Source: Chara braunii
Taxonomy: Eukaryota > Streptophyta > Charophyceae > Charales > Characeae
Assembly: GCA_003427395.1 (NCBI GenBank)
Contig: BFEA01000328.1
Location: forward strand, 1,076,881 to 1,109,696
Reading direction: 5' to 3'
DNA length: 32,816 nt
In this document: one piece after another, positions 21,262 to 30,463 of the stretch
How positions within the stretch are numbered: the stretch's first letter is position 1
Layout: the number at the start of each line of letters is the position of its first letter
Program-made: the position numbers and the translations under genes
Notes under the pieces: generated by a model
What the model saw: only the letters and a program-made list of their open reading frames with translations
Told to the model about the DNA's origin: nothing
Database searches by the model: none

Positions 21262-21463
21262 AGAGCGACGAGAACGTCGCTCTGTAAGACCATTCATAGC
21301 GATAAATTTTTGACTACCGAGGGAATAACTTGGATTTTGGTATAAGCTTCGGCTAGTTGTGATTGGGTGAATTTTGTTATTATTTTTACTTAGGGGTTTC
21401 ATAAGAATCTAGACAGACCTATATTATTTGTTAATATAGGGTGAACGACGGGGACGTCGTTCA
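21262..21463. repeat. Paralogous 9-bp hairpins with compensatory changes
   Basis: agagcgacg-agaa-cgtcgctct (21262-21283, written here as stem, loop, stem) and tgaacgacg-ggga-cgtcgttca (21442-21463). They share the CGACG/CGTCG core and differ at two pairs, each changed on both sides. A third 9-bp hairpin lies between them at 21418-21440. Confidence 0.8.
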
Positions 21464-22042
21464 ATGGGGCCTGGGAATGCTGTCAAGGCACATACCCTGA
21501 CAAGGGTATTTGTCGGCGATCTTAAACGTCGGACGCTGTCCTACTCTTTCGTTAAATTGAAGGACTTGATGAGACTGACGTTGCTAAAAGTTTATTTAGA
21601 CCTGACATATGACTGAAGGTCTAAAAGTTTTCGAGTTTCAGTCCGGACGCTTGTGGCATCCGAGAGTAATGGCAGTAACCGGAAATGCTTCGTTTTTGTT
21701 GAGGCCGCCGAGACACGCGAACACGGGAGCACTAAAGTTAGACCTATTCTAAGTAGGCTAAAAAGAGGGATGCGCCGAGTATAGGGCCGCGACGCGGAGA
21801 AAGTAGGGGACATTTTTTTTTTTTTTTTTTGACCGCGGGGTTTACTTCGTACGAAGGGCCAGTGTCGTATCCGCGGCCAAATAGACTGGTCGTGGCACTA
21901 TCAGGTTGAGCCGCCCGATGAATGGGCGACAACGTGAGTGTTGTGGGACCAGGAGGCCGCCTTGCCGACAACGGCACGACTGGCTTTGTGAAAGCGGGCC
22001 GACGAGGCCTGCCTATGGCCATGGCTGGGCAGCCTGCTGGAC

Positions 22043-22525
22043 TGCTACCCTTCATATAGAAGGGTAGCATTCTTAGCTTTCGTGAAAGGAGCCAGCCCAG
22101 TAGGTTACCATGCCGAACCCTTAGCCGGCAGATACCGGGATCAAACCTGATATGTCGGCCCTACTGGCAAAGCTCCTTTTGGAGCAGCCCAGGCGGTCGG
22201 GCACGACCGATTTCGGTCGCGCGGCTGCAATCAGCCGCGCGGAGATTACCCCGCACAAGGATGACACGCATAAATCAAGTGATGGTCCAATTTTTTTTGT
22301 TTTTTTTTGCGATCTCGGTCGGGGTCGAGCTCGGCCCTGTATTTCAACAGTCGTGGTGAACCCACGACGTGACCGTTGGCATATGCCAACGACATTTAAA
22401 AAAAAAAAAAGAGGGAAAAACAAACAAAACAATAGTCTTTTGAGACTGTATGGGAGCACAAAGGCTCCCACTTCGTGTTGGATAGATGATTGTGGCCACG
22501 AGATCTTGAGATCTCGCGGCCCACA
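22043..22525. repeat. Cluster of perfect hairpins
   Basis: Perfect stems at 22043-22069 (11 bp, loop 5), 22204-22219 (7 bp, loop 2), 22218-22241 (10 bp, loop CAAT), 22350-22368 (7 bp), 22374-22391 (18-bp palindrome), 22434-22447 (5 bp), 22451-22470 (7 bp) and 22499-22516 (8 bp, within a longer stem at 22491-22525). Stem sequences differ from one hairpin to the next. Confidence 0.85.
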
Positions 22526-22643
22526 GTGCACACGCAGGGAAACTGTGGAGAGGGAGAAAGAAAGAAATGGGAGGATGAGAGAGAGGAGGACCTACTCCTC
22601 CCGACCTGCCAGCTGCCTCCCCGTTGTCAGGGGGGGGAAGAAG

Positions 22644-22711
<68 letters not shown>
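22644..22711. repeat. A68 homopolymer
   Basis: Sixty-eight consecutive A on the plus strand, preceded by a G-rich/AAG stretch. The exact length is unlikely to be reliable. Confidence 0.85.
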
Positions 22712-22712
<1 letters not shown>

Positions 22713-22725
22713 GAGAAAATGGGAT

Positions 22726-23415
22726 CAGATTTTTTTGAAAATCTGTATTTTTTAGTGTGCGCCAATATTCTTTTGATGGCGTGAAACATTTTTTTCGGCC
22801 TTGAATTTTTTTCTGTAGGTAGCCAGGCATCTAGGCCATGCGCTTGAGTTTTTTTCAGATTTTTTTATTTGGAGAATATTTTTTTAAAAATCATTAAAGT
22901 CGAGGTACTTTTTGCACCCCACTCTGAGCCTGTCGGGATTTGAACTCGTGAATTTTCACGAGTTGTTTCCCTACCTCTCCCAATCTGACAACTGCCATCC
23001 CCGTTTTCAGGGGAGGGCAGGGGAGAAAAGAGAAAAGTAGAGAGGGAAGAGAAAGGAACAGTCACAACCGCGAACGTGGCTGTGGCCGTGCACCAAGTTC
23101 AAGCAGTATTGGCCTGAATATTCAGGCCAGAGCTGTGAACTGGAGGGTCAGTGAGGGGAACTTGGCTGGAAACAACCATTTTCCCGCTGAACCTGCACTC
23201 AGTGTGGGGCTGAGTGAAGGGAAAAGGAAGAGAAAGAGGAGGGCAGTTGAGTACAACTGCCACCCCAAGTGTGTGGCTGAGGTGAGACAGCCTCAATCCG
23301 TTGATCTGGCTCAGATCAACAGCCCCAGGCAAGTGACGAATTTTGCCTGGGGACAGCTAAGGCTGTTGCTGCCCTCCTCAGCCACTACAAAAGAGGCAGC
23401 TGTCCCCCAGCTGCC
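22726..23415. repeat. Second cluster of perfect hairpins
   Basis: Stems at 22726-22745 (8 bp), 22943-22964 (10 bp, loop TT), 22992-23020 (11 bp, one mismatch), 23110-23129 (20-bp palindrome TGGCCTGAATATTCAGGCCA), 23196-23216 (7 bp), 23242-23261 (8 bp), 23300-23320 (9 bp, loop GCT), 23323-23352 (10 bp), 23353-23366 (5 bp) and 23395-23415 (8 bp). Several are nearly back to back. Confidence 0.85.
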
Positions 23416-23860
23416 CCACACTTGCCTCCAACTGCCAATGTATGACAACACACTTGCCTCATTGCTGGAGTGCTGGATAGGAGGCAGGATTGCTGCCGAC
23501 GTAGCTGGAGGACATCAAAGGAGCATGGCAAGGAAGGAGACCGCCATAGCCTTGGCTGTAGCACTCTGCTCCACCCCTTGGCAGGCTGGTCTCTAGGGGA
23601 ACTCTCCGACAGCGTGGTGAGGGGCGGCAGCATAGCATGGCAAGGATTGACAGGGAGCACGACAACTGGTGGAGGTGTGTCGGCCGATATTTTCGGCAAT
23701 CATAACCCATTTTTGTGGCGTTATACTGCCGAAATACTGCGGCGTCGGCACGGCACCTTTATTTTGAAGGGTGACGCTACCGTCGGTGACACTTTTTAGG
23801 GGTGACGCTGCCGTTTTCACAGCACGTCGGAGCGACACTTTGTTTTGAAGAATGACGCTG

Positions 23861-24183
23861 CCGTTTTTTTTACAGTAGTACGGCGCGGCGAAGCGCTGCC
23901 GTTTGTTTTTATAGTGGTGCGACACGGCGAAGCGCTGCCATTTTTTTTACGGTGGTACGGCACGGCGAAGCGCTGCCATTTTTTTTACGGTGGTACCGTT
24001 TTTTTTACGGTGGTACGACACGACGAAACGTTGTCGTTTTTTTTACGGTGGTACGACACGGCGAAGCGTTGCCATTTTTTTTACGGTGGTACGACACGGC
24101 GAAGCGCTGCCTTTTTTTACTGTAGTACGGCGCGATGAAGCGCTGCCATTTTTTTTACGGTGGTACGACACGGCGACACGCTG
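23861..24183 (+). repeat. 38-bp tandem repeat array
   Basis: About 8.5 units of 38 bp: CC(A/G)TTTTTTTT, ACGGTGGTACGACACGG, then CGAAGCGCTG. Unit 4 is a 20-bp partial copy. Units differ by several bases, and degenerate units extend upstream to about 23740. The repeated FFTVVRHGEALP-type frames are a by-product. There are no distinct spacers, so it is not a CRISPR. Confidence 0.9.
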
Positions 24184-26052
24184 CCATTTTCCGACGAGGG
24201 TTCGACACAACAATGGAATTGTGTCACGACGGTGGGACATGCAGCGCGGCAGTGGAGGTTTCTTTTACGGCACGGAAAGGTTTTTTGTCGCGGCGCGGTG
24301 TCTGCTTTTCTTGGTGAAGGTCTGCTACCATTGGTGCGTACGGCGGCAACAGCATGACATGGTGGCGGTTGACGGCATGCAACGGTACAAAAACTGAGCG
24401 CGACGGGCGGGTTTGTTTTTTTCATGCGGCATATAAGATAAATGTTTTGTAGTTGGGACTACCCAACACTTGTGGCAGTGGGACTGGACTACTTGGGACT
24501 GCCTGGGTTCAGTTGGGATTGACGTGAGACGAGGGCGGTCATTTGCGGCAGTCTCGACGCATGCGGTTTTGAGATTCGGCACCGGTTTTATTTTTTTTTA
24601 GAAGTGTGGCGGAAACGATTTTCGACTCAATAATCATTCCGCAAAGTGTATGACAGCATTGGACCATCTGGAACCACATCGGACCATCTGGGACCGCTTG
24701 GGACCAGTTGGGACTGACGTCGTACCAGACTGAGAGTTTTTCTGGAACGCATGCGGCTCGCTGTCTTCACGCTTGGGTTACCGCGGGTGAGGTGTGCGAG
24801 TGAGAGGTGGTTTGATCATGATTTTCCTTGAGACTACAACTTTCGGCGGCACACATGGCTTGTCGGTTGGCTTTCGTGAGTGAGCCAAGGCGCTTCTTCG
24901 GCACCACTTCACTCAAGGTCAGTTAGTGGACGACACAGACTCCCTTCACACTTGTGTGCACCCACACATTGCTTGACCCTTTTGCTTTGAATGTTCAGGA
25001 GAAAAGGTTGAGTGGGATTGTGGGCGTCATGCATGAGTAAAAAGGTGGGTCTGACGTGAATAGTGAAACTTTGCTTGTCTTCTTTTGATTGTGTTGTCTG
25101 TGTGTTGTGCAGGTAGGTAGAAGGATGCTTGCAAAGGAGATTGATTATGCCTAATTGAGAAAAAGTAAAATGATCGTCTTTCTTTTACTTCTCACCTGCC
25201 TGCATGCTAAAAATGATTCGTTGTTTTGAAAAACGTTAATTCTGTGTGTACCGATAAGGTCAAATGAACTTAGTCTTTTCCTAAGGATTACCCGTTCTGT
25301 TTCGAATGACCTTATCTGCCTATACCTGTTCAAATGATTCTCATTCTTTATCTCCTCTATCTTCTTTTCGTCTAAGTTACCCTGAACTCAGGAGAGACAA
25401 AAATAATTGAAAGCTATTTGCAGTGGATACATCCTCTCTCTCAAGGAAGCATCTGGGGCGGGGGTTCGTTGCTTTAGGAGCCGACCCTGTTTATCGACCC
25501 AGAGTGGACCGTTCTATGGGGGGGTACTTTGCCGATTCGGTGGAGACGGCCCGACTTCTGAGATCTGAGTCTTGTGCTCGGGCGAGGAGGAGGAGTACCC
25601 CAGACCACTTCCTAGAGGGAGAGGCATGCAACACCTCAAGCAATGCCCCTGATCAAGAATCATCCGCAAAACAGCCCGTCATCCAAGAAGATTGAGACGT
25701 GTGGAGACGGGTGTGTGCGTGTTCAATCTTATGTCGGCGGTAGGATGGAATGAATAATTTTGGCATCGCATCTCATCAAGTCAAAACTAAGATAATCCGA
25801 CTACCTTGTCGGTTGCATTGAGGTTATTGTTGAAAGTCAACTCCTCGTTGGGGGCTGTGTGATTTTTGTGGAATTCGACCCGGGGTGGTCGGATTTTATT
25901 TTGATATTGTGTTATTGGATGTATCTAATGATGATTTAGATTCGTTCGGTTATCATTTCAGATTGGATATATGTTCATGTCGACTACGGTCGATTCTTTT
26001 TTTGTAACTATGTGTGGTTGTTATGTCTTTCTTTTTAACTGGTGACCAAAGG

Positions 26053-26427
26053 GACTAGGATATTGGAGGTTTCACACTTGGTTGAGACCGTCCTAGTCGA
26101 CCGGCGTACGCTTCGTACTTAGGAGATCAACGCCCTAAGGAACGAACGACGTCCGGGTTCAATAGGCGTTTTAATCGCGCGTACCTATACTACAACGAAC
26201 GAGCAAACGCCCTCGGCTGACCCACCTCTGCAACTGCATGTAAAAGCTTTCGCACGTGGGTCAGTAGCTCGGTAGGGATACGCCCCTAAGGGTGGTGACA
26301 TCCCCTTAGGGAAGCAAGCTTATGCCCCGCGGGAACCTATCCTGTCGTAGGGGACCGCGGGATGTACAACGGGCGCACCCGGCTAGAGCGGCGAAGGGAC
26401 GAAGCGACTGCGACCGTCTCGACGGTC
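26053..26427. repeat. Structured GC-rich hairpin run
   Basis: Stems in order: 26053-26060/26091-26098 (8 bp), 26106-26118 (5 bp, loop CTT), 26118-26139 (6 bp), 26217-26225/26256-26264 (9 bp), 26284-26311 (9 bp), 26326-26361 (7 bp) and 26412-26427 (7 bp, loop TC). They lie side by side like domains of a folded RNA. Confidence 0.75.
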
Positions 26428-26481
26428 CGTGGGATTAATTAGGCGTCATCCCCGAGTTGTCTCTGTGTTTTTCTTTTTGTT

Positions 26482-27282
26482 TTAACTCCTGAGTGACATG
26501 GTCGGGAGGGCTCCCGCCTCTTTAGCGAGAAAAGGCGGGGGCCGATGCGCTCGATACCGCACTTGAGGCACTGGCGATTGTCCATTTTGGACAGTCATTC
26601 CTCGTGTTATTCCCATCTTTTCCCAGGACTCCCCGAACGCAATGTCGAGGTGCTCGAAAAACGAATTTGGCCTCCTCTTCTTCTTCCCCTGACTTTGGCC
26701 TCCCTTGTTGGCCACAATGGCAGCGACATCACCCTTCCTAGATTCATTGCCGCCATTACCTCCTCCTCCCTTAGACTCGTCGAGGGGTAACTTTTCTACG
26801 ATATCATCATCAAATACAACAAGTATGTGGTCCTGGCGCTTTTGTCACCAAATGACCCGCTTGCCATACCCACCAACTGGTCCTGACTTCACCACCGAAG
26901 CATACGTACCTTTCACCTATGCGGTTATTTGCTCTCGTTGGAGAGCGAGATCACAAAATTGTCGGTAGTTATACTTTCCAAACTTGGCCTCAACGACGAG
27001 CTGTCCGCGAATAGTTTCAGGCAGAGCACATGAATAGATATACAGAACCTAGTTGTCGTGTAAGTTCAATCTAGGTACCTGCAAGAGACGATCTACTTCA
27101 CGCGGCAAAGCATCAACATAAGTCCAACGTTGTAGGACTATCGTGGTTAGTTCGTCAAAGGCCTTGTCGATCGTCGTCTTGTCAAGAAACCTCTCCTTTA
27201 TCTTTTGGAGAAATTGCTCGAGGTTCAGGGTCTTAGCCCACTCACCGATATCCTCGAAACCAGCAGTGTTGGCTTTAGACAA
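26482..27282 (-). pseudogene. Ty3/Gypsy gag, C-terminal part
   Basis: Continues the gag domain with FEDIGEWAKTLNLEQFLQ and KIKERFLDKTTIDKAF, then a spacer ending in DHILVVFDDDIVEKL, a Gly-rich linker, a basic GKKKRRPNSFFEHL region and TAA at 26484-26482. One frame is kept throughout, with stops at 27051-27049 (TAG), 26919-26917 (TAG) and 26847-26845 (TGA). No CCHC knuckle is present. Gag packages element RNA. The protease that should follow is missing; the hairpin-dense segment begins here instead. Confidence 0.8.
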
Positions 27283-27420
27283 TACCCACTTGGAGAAATN
27301 GTGTTGGCTTTAGACAATACCCACTTGGAGAAATTGCTCGAGGTTCAGGGTCTTAGCCCACTCACCGATATCCTCGAAACCAGCAGTGTTGGCTTCAGAC
27401 AATACCCACTCCTTGGCCAC
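27207..27420. repeat. 120-bp duplication flanking a single N, probable assembly artefact
   Basis: The tract starting ggagaaattgctcgaggttc at 27207 recurs at 27327, and gtgttggctttagacaatac at 27266 recurs at 27301, directly across the N at 27300. The duplicate splits the gag frame. Overlapping contig ends joined with a one-base gap explain it best. Confidence 0.8.
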
Positions 27421-27744
27421 TCCCCCTATACACGATGTACAGAAGGCCACATGACTCTCAGTCTCGACCGGAGTGGTGCCGCAGTAAGTCTCGATCTCCG
27501 AGATCCACAACAACAATTTTTCATCTTTCTTGTTGTTGTAAGTGAACGACAACTTCATTTTCACTTTTTCCTTTCTCTTTGCCGGTTCTTCCTTCTTCGC
27601 GGTTTTTTCTTTCTTCTCGACCGGTCTCTCGGGTTCTTTCTTAGAACTTTCGGATTTCTCCGGCGTGACTCTCTTTATTGCATCCGTCATTAATTTTTCC
27701 TGGGGTTCTTTCTTCACTACCTCCTCCTCTGGTTTCCTCCTCAT
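27310..27744 (-). pseudogene. Ty3/Gypsy gag, central part
   Basis: A Lys/Glu-rich linker is followed by the start of the retrotransposon gag domain: KMKLSFTYNNKKDEKLLLWI, ETYCGTTPVETESHVAF, GGVAKEWVLSEANTAGFEDI. It is in the same frame as 27282-26482, but the duplication around the N at 27300 interrupts it. It overlaps the upstream frame by about 100 bases in a different phase, so a small indel has shifted gag near 27745. Confidence 0.85.
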
Positions 27745-28123
27745 CTCCTACCTTATCTTTCCCTTTCAGGAGTCTAGTCACTATCCCCAATGAGGCAGTG
27801 TTGCTATCAATTTTCTTCTCGAGATGAACAAGGTAGATCATGATAGACTGAATAATGGATGCAAACTCGTTGTTTGTGTCTTCGTAGTAGAACTTCTCTC
27901 TTAGTTCCTCCATTACTCTTTCTTCTTCTTGTTGTTGTTCTTGTTGTCTCTTGAATTCCTCAATCTTTCTCCTTTCTTCTCTTAATGTATTCTCTAATTG
28001 CCTAACGTTTTCTTCCATTACCTCCACAAACAATCGTGGTACTGCTTTCTCCTCTTCTTTTCTTTTCTTTCTTTCCTGTTCCATCTTGTCAAAACCCTCG
28101 GCGACATACCGGTCAAGGGCCAT
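27641..28123 (-). pseudogene. Ty3/Gypsy gag, N-terminal coiled-coil part
   Basis: ATG at 28123-28121. About 125 residues of Glu/Lys/Arg/Gln-rich sequence (ERKKRKEEEKAVPRLFVEVM, REERRKIEEFKRQQEQQQEE) likely form a coiled coil, followed by a short hydrophobic-to-charged stretch (FASIIQSIMIYLVHLEKKID). From about 27745 the real gag continues in the next frame. It lies 1.2 kb downstream of the LTR and PBS on the same strand, as expected for the first gene of the element. Confidence 0.7.
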
Positions 28124-29306
28124 TCGCCCTTTGCTTTATGCTATCCTTAACTTTCTTACCGGTTTCCATCATCTAAAAAACAGTTTCAACGGTCTACAAC
28201 TCATTTTCTGCCTCATGCAGATTAAGCTGTCCGTGAACATGCCGTTCAGCTTATGGACCGACGCCATGTATCTCACCGAGAAGCTGGCGAAGAAAATCGA
28301 TCAAAGTCTGTCTTCTCGCATCAATTTGACCACGAGTCTCAAGTTCCCCCCCTTCTTCATCAGCGTAGACAGTGAGAGGGAAAGCAAAGAAGAAGAGAGG
28401 TATGAAACGTGTGAGGATAGAGGCACGCAGACATTTCCAGAGATGAGTCATTTTTCCCAGCGTGTAGATGCTGCACAATAAATAAAATTAAAAGACAAAA
28501 ATAAATTTCACGGCACACGCAATTTCTACAGCAAGAATTAATCAAGGCAGATAAAAGAAACAAGTTCTCAATTAATTTCTAATCCTAACTTCGCTGTCCA
28601 TTCTTTCTATGTGTGATGACGTCCTACCACAAGTGTACATCTACCGCAGCCACGACCAGTGTGATCAAGACAACAACACACAGGTGAGTATGCACAGCAA
28701 CCACAGAACAACCAACAGGTGAGTAGGTCAGCCAACACAACAACACAATCAATGATTAGCTTCCTTCCTCTACGGCTGTATCATCTGCAGAAGCAATGCA
28801 ACCAAACACAAGGGCCAGCACTCGACACTACAACAAATCGTGAAGCCGTACTGTCTGCCAGCACACACATGCACACTCAACAGTTTCCCCTCAGCAGCGT
28901 GTTATGCATGCCACGTGTTGCCCCTGGCATGCCAACGCAGGAGCTCTATGGAGTCTACCATGTCAGCGTCAAGGACCAAAAGGTCTACGAGGGGGGGATG
29001 CCACGTCAGCAATGCATGTCTGCAACACACACAACACTGGCATGCCACATCAGACCATGCTCTGCCGAAATGCCACATCATCATTCCACGTTATGCCACA
29101 TAGGCAGTGCGCCGATACCTCGAAGCCTCTAGTGTAGCCACGCAATCATCTTCAAGGGAGGCTGCACGCACATGCCGTGCTACATGTCTAGACTTGCGGT
29201 ATCAACCGCGCGTGTTAACAAACGCGTTTCGTCCTGCACATGCGGCACCTCCCACTTACCTGGGTGCTAAGTCAGCACCTGACAACAGATTGCGATGAAG
29301 GAGTAT
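28124..29306 (-). other. Leader between PBS and gag
   Basis: No long conserved frame. A 75-codon frame (28478-28251) with a hydrophobic segment (FIPLFFFAFPLTVYA) is unsupported as a gene. Around 28905-29105 the GCCAC(A/G)TCA motif, also found in the LTR palindromic repeats, recurs several times. Confidence 0.5.
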
Positions 29307-29318
29307 GCTCTGATACCA
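29307..29318 (-). other. Primer binding site for initiator tRNA-Met
   Basis: Minus strand TGGTATCAGAGC, complementary to the 3' end of plant initiator tRNA-Met. It starts three bases after the CA end of the LTR, the standard position for plus-sense priming of an LTR retrotransposon. It shows that 29322-30463 is a 5' LTR. Confidence 0.9.
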
Positions 29319-29321
29319 AAT

Positions 29322-30463
29322 TGTAATGAACCGAGTCTGGCAGATATCATCAAAAGTCAAGCACAAGTAGTCTTAGATCTGCATGAACTCTCCAGTTAAC
29401 GTGAAGTGATATCTGAAACAGTATCTCGTTACCATTAGACGAAGAGAGTGGAGGGGAATAGACAGAGGAGAAGGTGGAAGCGATAAACAATGATCACCCA
29501 AGAGTAATCCAATCAAACCCCACTTCTTCTCCGGGCTTCCACTCTTCTCCATGTCATCAACTAGTACATGATAACAAGTATGATAAGTCCTGATCACACA
29601 GAAGTGCCACGTGGCACTCTTATCTCGTGAAGACCATGAAGACAACAGCAGATTACGGTAACGACGCCAACCTCAGGTGAGTACCCCAATCATCCACAGA
29701 TCCCGATCTCCCTCCTTGTCGCAACCAATCACCTCATGTAGACAGTGTGGCCAATGCCACGTCAAATGTACAGACAGGTGGCATGCACCAGATCATCAAT
29801 GAAGACAGGTGGCAGCGCCACATCAGCAATGTAGATAAGTGGCATGCGCCACATCAGCAATGCAGACAAGTGGCACGTGCCACATCAGCAGGATAGACAG
29901 GTGGCAGCGCCACATCAGCAATGCCTGGCGCACAAAGCAGAAAGCGCCAGCATGCTGCCACAGTCCCGAGTCGCCGTCCACAGTGCCTGTGCACAGCCAG
30001 CGTCAAGCTAGCGTTTCGCCAGCATCAAGCCAGCGTCAATGCCAGCGTTCAGTCAGAATCGAGCCAGTGTCCAAGCAGCATAGCAAGACTGAATGTTGAC
30101 CACCTCGAGACCCAGCCTTATGTAGCCTTTGAGGATGCTTTCTGGCCTCGGGTCCTCTTTCCACAGTCGTACAGATTGACTCGCAGCCGAGGGCCTGGAT
30201 TGTGTACAGTTGCAGACCTCCCCTTGTTCCTGATGTCATCTGGGTACCTGCATACAAACAAGTGTGTGCGTCTGACCGGCGGCCTGGGCTGGCTCGACTT
30301 TGGACTTTGACTGTTGGGTCCTGACAATTGACTTTAGTCAACTGTATCTCGCCCAGGCCCTGAGTCTAGTCATGGGGTTCTTTTCCGCCCTTTGGCCTGG
30401 GTCTGAGTGCGGCCTGGCGAGGCCCTCAGACATTCCACGAGGCGTACGGCTTGGGTTATTGCA
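29322..30463 (-). mobile_element. 5' LTR of a Ty3/Gypsy element, minus orientation (copy 2)
   Basis: 1142 bp on the minus strand from TG at 30463 to CA at 29322, followed by the PBS and, 1.2 kb on, gag. Compared with the plus-strand LTR at 12630-13777 it lacks 6 bases (one 5-bp and one 1-bp deletion). It is identical over 29738-30349 but differs at 9 of 114 positions on the U3-end side and about 22 of 422 on the PBS side. It carries the same six-unit palindromic repeat (29738-29920) and the G-box palindrome. Confidence 0.92.
29738..29920 (-). promoter_or_regulatory. Six palindromic repeats in LTR copy 2
   Basis: Exact inverted counterpart of 13173-13355. Units contain TGGCGCTGCCA, TGGCACGTGCCA or TGGCGCATGCCA. 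Probable LTR enhancer sites; the role is inferred. Confidence 0.7.

Larger units (their letters stand above)
21230..26480. other. Hairpin-dense segment of unknown nature
   Basis: A 5.2-kb stretch between the Gypsy gag and pol remnants with no recognisable coding domain. It contains more than 25 short perfect hairpins or palindromes (stems 7-11 bp, loops 0-14 nt), concentrated at 21262-23415 and 26053-26427. It also holds a 68-nt A run, a 38-bp tandem array and T/A homopolymer runs. A 90-codon frame at 25423-25695 shows no family signature. It could be a non-autonomous element inserted into the Gypsy copy, replacing PR and RT, or unrelated intron DNA. Confidence 0.5.

Noticed and set aside
22592-22830. 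Frames with long Lys or Phe runs
   Set aside because: Translations of the A68 homopolymer.
22934-22950. tRNA-like B box (GGATTTGAAC on plus)
   Set aside because: The flanking bases do not form a T-arm stem and no A box or acceptor stem is found; the hairpin at 22943-22964 explains the local symmetry.
23861-24183. CRISPR array
   Set aside because: Units are contiguous 38-bp tandem repeats with no unique spacers, in a eukaryotic context.
25423-25695. 90-codon plus-strand frame
   Set aside because: No recognised motif; begins without a clear ATG context and is Arg/Ser-rich.
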